Below the pieces are notes generated by a model. It did not search any database, was not told the DNA's origin, and was given only the letters and a program-made list of their open reading frames with translations. A stretch of 64,000 nucleotides of DNA, from NCBI RefSeq assembly GCF_009753715.1, contig NZ_WQMS01000006.1, forward strand, positions 310,001 to 374,000, in the 5' to 3' direction. Every line of letters begins with the position of its first letter. Position 1 is the stretch's first letter. The position numbers were made by a program, and so were the translations under genes. The stretch comes from Sphingomonas horti (GTDB lineage Bacteria > Pseudomonadota > Alphaproteobacteria > Sphingomonadales > Sphingomonadaceae). Shown here piece after piece: positions 21,965-30,778 of the stretch.

Positions 21965-23359
21965 TTAGGTACGCAAACCCACGCCAATAGTCGCTTCCGC
22001 TTTGTCCGTCTCGGTCGAGACGACCGGATAGGCGACATAGTCGGCCGCGTAATAGGCGCTCGGCCGATGGTTGCCGCTCAGTCCCACGCCCCCGAACGGC
22101 GCGGCGGACGAGGCGCCGTTGGTCGGCCTGTTCCAGTTGACGATGCCCGCGCGCGCGCCGGCCCAGAAGCGGTCGAACAGCGCCCGGTCGCCGCCGATCA
22201 GCGATGCCGACAGGCCATAGCGGGTGTCGTTCGCCTCCGCGATCGCGGCATCGAAGTCGGCCACGCGGACCAGTTGTAGCACCGGGCCGAACAGCTCCGC
22301 GTCGGGGCGGTCCGGCACGTCCGTCACGTCGATCAGCGCGGGGCTGAGGAACGGGCGGTCGGCGTCGCGTCGGTCGAGCGGGCGGACCACGCGCCCGCCG
22401 CGTTCGACCAGCGACAGGAAGGCCTCTACCAGCGCATCGGCCGCGTCATTGTCGATCACCGGCCCCATGAACGGCGCCGGCTCGTCGTGCGGGCCGCCTA
22501 CGATCAGCCTGTCGACCAGCCCCTCCAGCTCGCGCAGCAGCGGCCCTTCGGCGCCGTCGCGCACGATCAGCCGTCGCGCGGCGGTGCAACGCTGGCCCGC
22601 GGTCATATAGGCGGACTGGACGATCAGCGCCGCCGCGGCGGCTACGTCGCCTGCATCCCAGACGATGATCGGATTGTTGCCGCCCATCTCCAGCGCCAGG
22701 ATCTTCTCCGGCGTGTCGGCGAACTGGCGGTTGAGCGCGAGGCCGGTGCGCGCGGAGCCGGTGAACAGCAGGCCATCGATGTCCGGATGGGCCGACAGCG
22801 CGCGGCCTTCGGCGGGGCCGCCGATCAGCAGCCGCGCGACGCCATCGGGCACGCCGGCCTCGTGATAGAGGCGGATCAGCATCTCGCCGCTCGTCGGAGT
22901 CTTCTCGGACGGCTTGAACACGACGGCGTTCCCGGCGAGCAGCGCCGGGACCATATGGCCGTTCGGCAGGTGCGCGGGAAAGTTGTAGGGCCCCAGCACC
23001 GCCAGCACGCCGTGCGGCTTGTGGCGCAGGTGCGCGCCCGCGCCGAGGTCGCGCGTGTCGGTCCGCTCCTGGTGGGCGCGAATCGAGATCTCGACCTTGT
23101 TGACGACCGCGTCGACTTCGGTGCGCGCTTCCCAGAGCGGCTTTCCCGTTTCGCGCGCGATCAGGTCGGCGAACAGCTCCTTGCGCTCCTTCGCTAGTTC
23201 CGCGAAGCGGCGCAGCACCGCGATCCGCTCGTCGAGCGGTCGCCGCGCCCAGTCGGCCCATGACGCGCGGGCGGCCGCGACTTCCGCATCCGCATCGCCG
23301 ATCGCCGTGCGCCAAAGCTCCGCGCCGGTCGCGGGTTCGTAGGAGATGAGAGTGGTCAT
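21965..23359 (-). CDS. astD: Succinylglutamate-semialdehyde dehydrogenase
   Basis: 464 residues, NAD-dependent aldehyde dehydrogenase. Oxidises succinylglutamate semialdehyde in the AST arginine pathway. PYNFPAHLPNGH, FTGSARTG, ALEMGGNNP with the active Glu and catalytic Cys in TAGQRCTAARR fit the family. No other ast gene is in the window, so the substrate could differ. ATG at 23359 overlaps the selO stop (ATGA). Confidence 0.88.
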   Translation of the reverse strand: MTTLISYEPATGAELWRTAIGDADAEVAAARASWADWARRPLDERIAVLRRFAELAKERKELFADLIARETGKPLWEARTEVDAVVNKVEISIRAHQERTDTRDLGAGAHLRHKPHGVLAVLGPYNFPAHLPNGHMVPALLAGNAVVFKPSEKTPTSGEMLIRLYHEAGVPDGVARLLIGGPAEGRALSAHPDIDGLLFTGSARTGLALNRQFADTPEKILALEMGGNNPIIVWDAGDVAAAAALIVQSAYMTAGQRCTAARRLIVRDGAEGPLLRELEGLVDRLIVGGPHDEPAPFMGPVIDNDAADALVEAFLSLVERGGRVVRPLDRRDADRPFLSPALIDVTDVPDRPDAELFGPVLQLVRVADFDAAIAEANDTRYGLSASLIGGDRALFDRFWAGARAGIVNWNRPTNGASSAAPFGGVGLSGNHRPSAYYAADYVAYPVVSTETDKAEATIGVGLRT

Positions 23360-24711
23360 ACTCCTAGCGCTTCGCCCATCGCGCGGACCTGCGCAACCTT
23401 CGCATGCAGCGCAGACCAGTCGTCGTCCTCGGCGATGCGCGCCCAGATCGCTTCCACTTCCTCGATGTGCATCGAGCAGGGCTCGCCTGACCAGAAGGGG
23501 TGGTCCATGCTCCGCGCCGGCGCATAGGCCGCGACGCGCTCCCGGAACGGCGCGAAGGCCTCGTCCGCATAGACGTCGGACCCGTGGCGCAGGTCGCCGC
23601 TGGCCCAGTCGAAGAAGAAGCGGTCGATGCCGACGCGACTGCCAACCAGCCCCTCCTCGATCGCCTGCACCAGCGCGACATCCTCCTCCAGTCCGCGCGA
23701 GCCGACGCCGAGCCGCCACAGGAAGCGCTCGATCAGCGCCGCGCGATACAGCGCCGGAAACCGGTCCAGCTCCGCGATCATCGCGTCGACCTCGGCAATG
23801 GTGCGCAGGCTGCCGGCCAGCTGCACCACGTCCCACTGGATCGCCTCTGCCTGCCGGCCGTACGAATACAGCCCGGCATGGTCGAAATAGGCCGCCGTGA
23901 AGCCGGGATCGAAGGTCGGCGCGAACCGCCAAGGCCCATAGTCGAAGCTCTCGGCAGTGATGTTGATGTTGTCGGAATTGAGCACGCCGTGCACAAACCC
24001 GGCGGCCATGTAGCTTGCCGCCAGCCGCGCCGTGCCTTCGACGACATGGCGCAGCAACTCTATCGGGTCCGCGCTTGCCGAGCCGAAATAGGTGCGCAAG
24101 CTATAATCGGTCAGCCGCCTCAGCTCGTCGTCGCTCTTCAGGAAGGCGAGCCGCTGGAAACTGCCGATGCGAATATGGCCGTGGCTCAGCCGCACCAGCA
24201 CGGCTGCACGGGTGGGGGAGGGCTCGTCGCCCCGGTGCAGCTGCTCCCCCGTCTCGATCAGGGAGAAGCTGCGCGAGGTGCTTACGCCCAGCGCCTGCAG
24301 CATCTCGGTGGCGAGGATTTCGCGCACGCCGCCCTTCAGCGTCAGTCGGCCGTCGCCGAAGCGGCTATAGGGCGTCTGGCCCGAACCTTTGGTGCCGAGG
24401 TCCAGCCAGCGCCCGCTCTTGTCCTTCAGCTGCGCGAACAGGAAACCGCGGCCGTCCCCGATCTCTGGATTGTAAACGCGGAATTGGTGGCCGTGATAGC
24501 GCAGCGCCAGCGGCCGGGGCAGGTTGCCGGGCAGCGGCTCGAACCGGCCGAAGTGCCGCACCCATTCGTCGTCGCTGATGCCGTCCAGCCCTACGTCCGC
24601 CGCCGCGCGGTCGTTGCGGAAGCGCAGGATCGTCTGCGGGAAATCCGCCGCCGCGACGGGATCGGCGATGAACTCGGCGATGTCGAGGATGGGTTGCGGG
24701 GGAGAGGCCAT
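23356..24711 (-). CDS. selO: Protein adenylyltransferase SelO (YdiU/UPF0061)
   Basis: 451 residues. Pseudokinase-fold enzyme that AMPylates proteins and is linked to redox stress. Hallmarks: YHGHQFRVYNPEIGDGRG, LGTKGSGQTPYSR, ILATEMLQALG and HGVLNSDNINI. Shorter than E. coli YdiU, with the core intact. Terminates four bases into astD (coupled). Divergent from the alpha/beta hydrolase with only 36 bases between starts. Confidence 0.92.
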   Translation of the reverse strand: MASPPQPILDIAEFIADPVAAADFPQTILRFRNDRAAADVGLDGISDDEWVRHFGRFEPLPGNLPRPLALRYHGHQFRVYNPEIGDGRGFLFAQLKDKSGRWLDLGTKGSGQTPYSRFGDGRLTLKGGVREILATEMLQALGVSTSRSFSLIETGEQLHRGDEPSPTRAAVLVRLSHGHIRIGSFQRLAFLKSDDELRRLTDYSLRTYFGSASADPIELLRHVVEGTARLAASYMAAGFVHGVLNSDNINITAESFDYGPWRFAPTFDPGFTAAYFDHAGLYSYGRQAEAIQWDVVQLAGSLRTIAEVDAMIAELDRFPALYRAALIERFLWRLGVGSRGLEEDVALVQAIEEGLVGSRVGIDRFFFDWASGDLRHGSDVYADEAFAPFRERVAAYAPARSMDHPFWSGEPCSMHIEEVEAIWARIAEDDDWSALHAKVAQVRAMGEALGV

Positions 24712-24747
24712 GCCGCGATATGTGGCCGCGGCATCCAGGGGACAAGC

Positions 24748-25635
24748 GTGGCCGATTTCGCGGACGAATATTGGACGAACGACGGCCTGAGGCTCCACTA
24801 CCGCGACTATGCGGGCGGCGGCGACGGCCGGCCGGTCATCCTGTGCCTGCCGGGCCTGACCCGCAACGTCCGCGACTTCGCCGCCCTGGCCGAGCGGCTC
24901 GCCCCGGCCTGGCGCGTGATCGCGATCGATTTTCGCGGCCGCGGCGAAAGCGCCTACAGCAAAGAGCCGGCCAGCTATGCGCCGCTTACGTACGCACAGG
25001 ACGTGAAGGCGCTGCTCGATGAACTCGCGCTCGACGCCATTATCCCGATCGGCACGTCGCTGGGCGGGCTGGTGACGATGCTGCTGGCCGCGACCGACGC
25101 GCAGCGCGTCAAGGGCGTCGTGTTCAACGATGTCGGGCCGGAGGTCGAGCCCGCCGGAATTGCCCGCATCCGCTCCTATGTCGGGCGCAGCGGCAATTGG
25201 CCCACCTGGCTGCACGCCGCGCGCAGTCTCGCCGCCAATCAGCGCCACGTCTATCCGAACTATGGTATCGAGGACTGGCTGCGCATGGCCAAGCGCCTGT
25301 ACCGCCTGTCGGGCAACGGCCGCATCGTCATCGACTATGATCCGCGCATTTCCGAGCCGATGCGCAACGCCATCGACGAGCCCGCGCCTGACCTGTGGCC
25401 CCTGCTGACGCCGCTGAAGGACGTGCCGGCGCTGATTCTGCGCGGCGAACTGTCCGACGTGCTTTCGACCGGGACAGTCCGGCGGATGCTGGCGGCGCTG
25501 CCTCGTGCCGAGGCAGTGACGGTCCCGCGGGTGGGCCATGCGCCGACGCTGGAGGAAGCCGCGGCCGCCGAGGCGATCGACCGGCTGCTCGCGGCGGTGC
25601 TGGAGGCTGGCGCACAAAAGGAGCCCGCCGGGTAA
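24748..25635 (+). CDS. Alpha/beta hydrolase
   Basis: 295 residues. Nucleophile elbow GTSLGG (Ser about residue 98), FRGRGESA, oxyanion LPGLTRN, and C-terminal His in GHAPTLEE. GTG at 24748 with AGGGG six bases upstream is the start. Soluble. Probably an esterase or C-C hydrolase; substrate unknown. Divergent from selO. Confidence 0.88.
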   Translation: MADFADEYWTNDGLRLHYRDYAGGGDGRPVILCLPGLTRNVRDFAALAERLAPAWRVIAIDFRGRGESAYSKEPASYAPLTYAQDVKALLDELALDAIIPIGTSLGGLVTMLLAATDAQRVKGVVFNDVGPEVEPAGIARIRSYVGRSGNWPTWLHAARSLAANQRHVYPNYGIEDWLRMAKRLYRLSGNGRIVIDYDPRISEPMRNAIDEPAPDLWPLLTPLKDVPALILRGELSDVLSTGTVRRMLAALPRAEAVTVPRVGHAPTLEEAAAAEAIDRLLAAVLEAGAQKEPAG

Positions 25636-25641
25636 GGGGGT

Positions 25642-25743
25642 GCGGGAACCCGGTGGGCCCAATTCGTCTTGGCCTGGCGGTTTAACTTGCGGCAAAGTTC
25701 CGGGTTCCCGCCGACCGTCTCGTTTAGAGACAAAATCGGCGGG
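25642..25743 (+). promoter_or_regulatory. Leader with two mutually exclusive hairpins
   Basis: A perfect 12-bp inverted repeat pairs 25642-25653 (GCGGGAACCCGG) with 25700-25711. A second hairpin pairs 25707-25714 (CCCGCCGA) with 25736-25743 and has an inner GTCTC/GAGAC stem. They share 25707-25711, so only one can form. No U-tract follows, so this is not an ordinary terminator. Confidence 0.5.
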
Positions 25744-25788
25744 AGCGCGAGCGGCTCGCGCGCGTTCCTTCGCACGCACCAAGTTTCT

Positions 25789-25818
25789 TTGCGCGGAAGG
25801 AAAAACCGCTGCTATAGG
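25789..25818 (+). promoter_or_regulatory. Possible sigma-70 promoter for the nitronate-monooxygenase-like gene
   Basis: TTGCGC at 25789 and TATAGG at 25813 with an 18-base spacer. A transcript from here would start almost at the ATG (25826), so translation would be leaderless or use ATG 25841. Weak. Confidence 0.35.
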
Positions 25819-25825
25819 CCGCCCG

Positions 25826-27247
25826 ATGAATGCAGCGACGATGAGTTTCAAGGGCCTGAAGCCGATCATCTATGCCGGCCGCGAGGTCTGGCCGTTGGTC
25901 GAAGGCGGCAAGGGCGTGTCCGCGACCAACCATGCCAGCTCCGGCGCCTGGGCGGCGGCCGGCGGTATCGGCACGGTGTCGGCGGTCAATGCCGACAGCT
26001 ATGATCCGACCGGCAGGATCGTGCCCCAGGTCTATCAGAGCCGCACCCGCCGGGAGCGGCATGAGGAGCTGATCCAGTACGCGATCGACGGCGCGGTCGA
26101 GCAGGTCCGCCGCGCGTTCGATCTGGCGGGCGGCAAGGGTGCCATCAACATCAACGTGCTGTGGGAAATGGGCGGCGCGCAGCGCGTGCTGCACGGCGTG
26201 CTGGAGCGGACGCGCGGCCTGGTCGCCGGCGTCACCTGCGGCGCGGGCATGCCCTATAAGCTGAGCGAGATCGCCGCGTCCTACGGCGTCAACTACCTGC
26301 CGATCATCAGCTCCGCGCGTGCGTTCCGTGCATTGTGGAAGCGCGCCTATTCAAAGGCGGCGGACTGGCTGGCGGCGGTCGTGTACGAGGACCCGTGGCT
26401 GGCGGGCGGCCATAACGGCCTGTCGAATGCCGAAGATCCGCTGAAGCCCGAGGATCCCTATCCGCGCGTCAAGGCGCTGCGCGAGACGATGCGCGAAGGC
26501 GGCATCCCGGACCATGTGCCGATCGTGATGGCGGGCGGTGTCTGGTATCTGCGCGACTGGAACCACTGGATCGACAATCCCGAGCTCGGGCAGATCGCGT
26601 TCCAGTTCGGCACCCGGCCGCTGCTGACCAAGGAAAGCCCGATCCCGGCGGGCTGGAAGCAGGCGCTGTTGACGCTCGACGAAGGCGACGTGCTGCTGCA
26701 CCGCTTCTCGCCGACCGGCTTCTATTCCTCGGCGGTGCTGAACCCGTTCCTGCGCAACCTCGTCGCCCGGTCGGAACGGCAGGTGCCGTTCTCGGGCGAG
26801 ATGGCGGGCGATCACACCCACCAGCTCGATGTCGGCGTAAAGGGCCGCAATTTCTGGGTCACGCGCGGCGACCTGATGCGCGCGCGCGAATGGTACGGCC
26901 TCGGCTTCACCGACGCGTTGAAGACGCCGGACAACACGCTCGTGTTCGTGACGCCGGAGGAAAAGGCGGTGATCCGCAAGGACCAGGCCGATTGCATGGG
27001 CTGCCTCAGCCAATGCGGCTTCTCGTCCTGGGCGGACAACGAGACAAACTCGACCGGCCGCCTCGCGGACCCGCGCAGCTTCTGCATTCAGAAGACGCTT
27101 CAGGACATCGCCCACGGCGGCCCGGTCGAGCAGAACCTGATGTTCGCCGGCCACAACGCCAGCAATTTCAAGCGCGACCCGTTCTACTCCAACGGCTTCG
27201 TGCCGACCGTGAAGCAGCTGGTCGACCGGATTCTGACCGGCGATTGA
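25826..27247 (+). CDS. Nitronate-monooxygenase-like flavin enzyme with C-terminal Cys motif
   Basis: 473 residues. TIM-barrel FMN enzyme of the 2-nitropropane dioxygenase/NPD family: VTCGAGMPYKLSE, VPIVMAGGVW and QFGTRPLL. Unusual C-terminal part: DCMGCLSQCGFSSW, with further Cys at SFCIQKTLQ, which could bind a metal or iron-sulfur cluster. No signal peptide. ATG at 25826, or MSFKGLKP at 25841. Single-gene unit behind an unusual leader. Could equally be an NADH:quinone reductase of this family. Confidence 0.82.
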   Translation: MNAATMSFKGLKPIIYAGREVWPLVEGGKGVSATNHASSGAWAAAGGIGTVSAVNADSYDPTGRIVPQVYQSRTRRERHEELIQYAIDGAVEQVRRAFDLAGGKGAININVLWEMGGAQRVLHGVLERTRGLVAGVTCGAGMPYKLSEIAASYGVNYLPIISSARAFRALWKRAYSKAADWLAAVVYEDPWLAGGHNGLSNAEDPLKPEDPYPRVKALRETMREGGIPDHVPIVMAGGVWYLRDWNHWIDNPELGQIAFQFGTRPLLTKESPIPAGWKQALLTLDEGDVLLHRFSPTGFYSSAVLNPFLRNLVARSERQVPFSGEMAGDHTHQLDVGVKGRNFWVTRGDLMRAREWYGLGFTDALKTPDNTLVFVTPEEKAVIRKDQADCMGCLSQCGFSSWADNETNSTGRLADPRSFCIQKTLQDIAHGGPVEQNLMFAGHNASNFKRDPFYSNGFVPTVKQLVDRILTGD

Positions 27248-27304
27248 GCCGGATTGTCACTGCCATTTCAGCGCGCTAGCTCTGCCCTGCACATGGGGGA
27301 GCGG

Positions 27305-28798
27305 ATGCGTCATTTCGGGTTGTTCGTTGCGGCCTGCGGCTTCGCCGCCCCGGCGCTTGCCAGTCCGGGCGGGCCCGCCGGCGGCGGGGTCGAAGTGGCG
27401 AACGCGCAGCTGATCCAGGCGGCCGAGGCGATGGACGCGAAGGACTGTCCGCGTGCGCTGGGGCTTGCGCGGCCCATCGCCGACAGCCCCAACACCGCCG
27501 GGCTTGACGAGAACGATGCGCTGCTTGCCTACCAGGTCACCGCCCGGTGCGCCTTCCAGACCGGCGACCATGAGCGAGCCTATGCCGATATCCGCCGCGC
27601 GACGGCGATCGCGGCGGCGTCCGATGATCTGTGGTTCGCGCGGCTCGATTTCGACGCGCTCGGCAAGCGGTGGGATGCAGTCGTCGAGACGATCGAGGAG
27701 ATGCACGCCCGGCGGCCGGCGGCGCTGAATGCCGTGAACCAGCGGGCGCTCGACTATATCCGGACCGAGCTGCGCCGCGCCGAACGCAAGGACCTGACGA
27801 TCCGCCTGGTCCACGTGCTCGCCAGCGACGATTATTTGCCGACCGAATTCCTGGTTTCGACCGACAGCTACCGCCGCGACTACGCAGTCTATCTCGCTGA
27901 AGGCGGTCGGAAGGACGAGGCGCGGGCGATGGTCGCCCGGCTGACCAGCCCCTGGACCGTCGCGCGGGCGAGCCTCGATCCGCGCCTTCGTGCCTTTTAC
28001 CCGGCCGATCCGGACATACGCGCGCTGGTCGAGCGCCGCCTCGCCGACCGCCGGCAGAAGATGGAAGAGCATCCGGAGCGGCTCGAAGCGGTGATCGAAG
28101 TGGCCGACAACCTGAAGCTGCTCGGTCGACCGCGAGAGGCGCTGGAGGTGCTTCAGTCGGTCGCCGGCCGCGTCGGCGACCCGGATGCCTTTGTCGATGC
28201 CGAAGTTCAGCTGCCCTGGTGGTGGGACGAATTGTCGCGCGTCTACGCGATCCTCGGCCGCTTCGACGAGTCAATGGACGCGATGCGAAAGGGCGGCGCG
28301 CTGGACGAGAATGGCGGCGCAAATGTCAGCCAGGCGATAAATCTCGCCCACCGGCAGGTCCGCGCCGGACGCAGCAAGGATGCGCTGGTGACGCTCGCGG
28401 CGTTCGACACGGCAAAGCATGACGTCAGCCCCTATGGGCAGATCGCGCTGCGCTCGGCCCGGGCCTGTGCTTATGCCTTCACCGGCCAGCGCGAGGCGGC
28501 GCTGAAGGATGTGGAGTATATCCGCACCCACCAGCTCGACGCGCCGGGTTCGCTCGGGTCCGTGCTGGGTTGCGTCGGAGACCTGGACGGCGCAGCCGCG
28601 GCGCTGATCAAGCGGCTCGAGGACTTGGACCAGCGCGCATCGGAGCTGCTGACCCTCAGCGACTATGACACGCCGCCGGTCGCGCTGCCGGACGATCCGT
28701 ACGAAACCGTGGTGAAGGCGTTGCGCGCTCGCTCCGATGTGCAGGCGGCGATCGTCCGCGCCGGCGGCACGCGCCGCTTTCATATCCAGAACCCGTGA
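27305..28798 (+). CDS. Exported TPR-like helical protein
   Basis: 497 residues. Signal peptide (MRHFGLFVAACGFAAPALAS). The mature protein is helical with tetratricopeptide-like pairs (CAFQTGDHERAYADIRRA, ADNLKLLGRPREALEVL, VYAILGRFDESMDAM). Four conserved-looking Cys are present. ATG at 27305 is chosen because GGGGGAG lies five bases upstream; ATG at 27293 gives no signal-peptide gain. Convergent with the acyl-CoA dehydrogenase. Probably a periplasmic protein-protein scaffold; function unknown. Confidence 0.75.
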   Translation: MRHFGLFVAACGFAAPALASPGGPAGGGVEVANAQLIQAAEAMDAKDCPRALGLARPIADSPNTAGLDENDALLAYQVTARCAFQTGDHERAYADIRRATAIAAASDDLWFARLDFDALGKRWDAVVETIEEMHARRPAALNAVNQRALDYIRTELRRAERKDLTIRLVHVLASDDYLPTEFLVSTDSYRRDYAVYLAEGGRKDEARAMVARLTSPWTVARASLDPRLRAFYPADPDIRALVERRLADRRQKMEEHPERLEAVIEVADNLKLLGRPREALEVLQSVAGRVGDPDAFVDAEVQLPWWWDELSRVYAILGRFDESMDAMRKGGALDENGGANVSQAINLAHRQVRAGRSKDALVTLAAFDTAKHDVSPYGQIALRSARACAYAFTGQREAALKDVEYIRTHQLDAPGSLGSVLGCVGDLDGAAAALIKRLEDLDQRASELLTLSDYDTPPVALPDDPYETVVKALRARSDVQAAIVRAGGTRRFHIQNP

Positions 28799-28811
28799 CG
28801 AGCTGCGGTGC

Positions 28812-30080
28812 TCACCCGCCCATGAACCCGAACAGATGCCCTGCCACCTTGCGCATCTGGATCTCCTCGGAGCCTTCGGTGATGCGATAGCGGCGGTGGT
28901 GGCGGTAGATGTGCTCGAACGGCTTGTGCCGCGAATAGCCGATGCCGCCATGCACCTGCATAGCGAAATCGGCCGCCTGGCAGACCAGCCGGTTGGCGCG
29001 GTAGTTGCACATGCTGACCTTGTCGGAGAGGCGCAGTGCGACCTCGGGCTTTGACATCGTGTCCATCTCCGCCGCCGTCTTCCAGATCAGCAGCCGCAGC
29101 ATTTCCGCCTCGGTCGCGAGCTCGACCAGCGGGAATTGTATCGCCTGGTTGACGGCGAGCGGCTTGCCGAACGGCTTGCGCGCCTTCGCGTATTCCACCG
29201 CCTCGTCGATGCAATATTGCGCCGCGCCGACCGAGCTTGCCGCCTGGCGGATGCGGTTTTCGTGTACGAAATGCTGCGCGACGGCGAGGCCTTCGTCGAG
29301 CAGGCCGAGGATCGCCGTTTCCGGCACCCACACGCCGTCATAGCGGAGCCGCGGGTGGTCGGTCGGCATGTTGAAGGTCCACAGATACTCGCCGATCCGG
29401 AGTCCCGGCGCGTCGGTGGGCACGATGAAACAGGTGATGCCTCTCGCGCGGCCGTCCTCGCCGGAGGTGCGCGCGAAGGTCATCACGTGGGTCGCGACAT
29501 GGCTGCCGGTGATCCACATCTTCTCGCCGTCGATCCGCCAGCCGGGGACGCCCTTCCGCACTTCCGGCACCGCGCGCGTCTCCATATGCGTGGCGTCGGA
29601 GCCATGCGCTTCCTCGGTCAGTCCGAACGCCCAGCGGATGTCGCCCGCCAGCATCGGCGGGATGAAGTCGCGCTTCTGCGCCTCCGTCCCGAAGTCCCGC
29701 AGCATCAGCACCTGCACCAGATTGCCGACGATCGAGCTTTCGTTCTGCAGGTCGTTGTGCAGCCCCAGCCCCTTCGCGGCGAGGTGATGCCGGATCACCG
29801 CCATCGCCAGGTTCGACCCGTCGCGGCCGCCATATTCGGCGGGAATGGCGAAGCGGTAATGCCCCGCCGCATCGGCCCGCCGCCGCATCTCGGCGAGCAG
29901 CGCCTCCCACTCCGCGCGCGGCAGCCCGCCCCGATCCCAGTCCGTCCGCGCATGCTCGCGTCGATGGTCGAAGAAGCGGGCATTGTCGTCCGCCGCCTCC
30001 AGCGGCCTGATCTCCGCCCCGATGAAGGCGTCGAGCTCAGCGAGATAGTCGGTGATCTCATGCGGGATTTCGAACAGCAT
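28812..30080 (-). CDS. Acyl-CoA dehydrogenase, ACAD10/11 (LvaC)-like
   Basis: 422 residues. FAD acyl-CoA dehydrogenase: LTEEAHGSD, WITGSH, and C-terminal YRITEGSEEIQMRKVA. In human ACAD10/11 and in Pseudomonas LvaC, related ACADs act with an aminoglycoside-phosphotransferase-type kinase on 4-hydroxyacyl-CoA. Here such a kinase is two genes upstream in the same operon, with overlapping coding ends (its start overlaps the dienelactone hydrolase stop by one base). Confidence 0.88.
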   Translation of the reverse strand: MLFEIPHEITDYLAELDAFIGAEIRPLEAADDNARFFDHRREHARTDWDRGGLPRAEWEALLAEMRRRADAAGHYRFAIPAEYGGRDGSNLAMAVIRHHLAAKGLGLHNDLQNESSIVGNLVQVLMLRDFGTEAQKRDFIPPMLAGDIRWAFGLTEEAHGSDATHMETRAVPEVRKGVPGWRIDGEKMWITGSHVATHVMTFARTSGEDGRARGITCFIVPTDAPGLRIGEYLWTFNMPTDHPRLRYDGVWVPETAILGLLDEGLAVAQHFVHENRIRQAASSVGAAQYCIDEAVEYAKARKPFGKPLAVNQAIQFPLVELATEAEMLRLLIWKTAAEMDTMSKPEVALRLSDKVSMCNYRANRLVCQAADFAMQVHGGIGYSRHKPFEHIYRHHRRYRITEGSEEIQMRKVAGHLFGFMGG

Positions 30081-30775
30081 CAGCCGAGGCTCTCCTTCAG
30101 CATCGCGAACACCATCGCCCAGGCACGCGCATCCGCCTTCGCGTCGTAGCGGAAGCCCGGATAGTTCAGCGCTTCGACCGCCTGGTCAGTGAAGCTGTGG
30201 CCAGCACCGCCGAAAATGTGGAGCTGCCAGTCGGCCCCGCCGGCGTCCATCTCCGCCCGGAACGCGTCGCGATCCTCGGCCGGGATCAGCGGATCCTGGT
30301 CGCCGATCATCATCAGCACCTTGCCGTGCGGCAGCCCAGTCGAGCCCTCCGGCTTCCGGAAGCTCGGGTGGCAGGCGATCGCGCAGGCGATGGGCGCCTG
30401 GTCGCGCAGCATCTCCAGCGCCACGATCCCGCCGAAGCAGAAGCCCAGCACCGCATGGGGACCGCTGGACAGGGTCGCGAGCTGCGCCAGCCCCGCCCGC
30501 GCCCGACGGCGGAGCAGCGCGGCGTCACCCATCAGCGCGCCCATCAGCGCGGTCGCCTGCTCCACCGAAGTCGCGGTGCTGCCGTACATGTCGAGCGCGA
30601 AGGCGGTATAGCCATGCTCCGCCACCCTGGCAGCCGCTTCCTTGGTGTGATCGGTGATTCCCATCCCCTGATGCACGACCAGCACGCCGCCCGCCGCTTC
30701 GCCGCCCGATCCGTCGGCGAGCCAGCCGGTCAGGTGTTGTCCGTCGCAGTCATAAGGGATCGGCTGCAGGCCCAT
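30080..30775 (-). CDS. Dienelactone hydrolase family protein
   Basis: 231 residues. Nucleophile Cys in LGFCFGG, acid in MIGDQDPLIP and His in GGAGHSFTD, giving a Cys-Asp-His triad. Soluble, no signal peptide. Between the kinase (three-base gap) and the acyl-CoA dehydrogenase (one-base overlap), so it is probably coupled to them; it could open a gamma-lactone to a 4-hydroxyacid. Substrate is inferred. Confidence 0.88.
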   Translation of the reverse strand: MGLQPIPYDCDGQHLTGWLADGSGGEAAGGVLVVHQGMGITDHTKEAAARVAEHGYTAFALDMYGSTATSVEQATALMGALMGDAALLRRRARAGLAQLATLSSGPHAVLGFCFGGIVALEMLRDQAPIACAIACHPSFRKPEGSTGLPHGKVLMMIGDQDPLIPAEDRDAFRAEMDAGGADWQLHIFGGAGHSFTDQAVEALNYPGFRYDAKADARAWAMVFAMLKESLG

Positions 30776-30778
30776 CGC

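Noticed and set aside
21965-23359. Full arginine succinyltransferase (ast) operon
   Set aside because: Only astD is present; the neighbours are selO and cobA.
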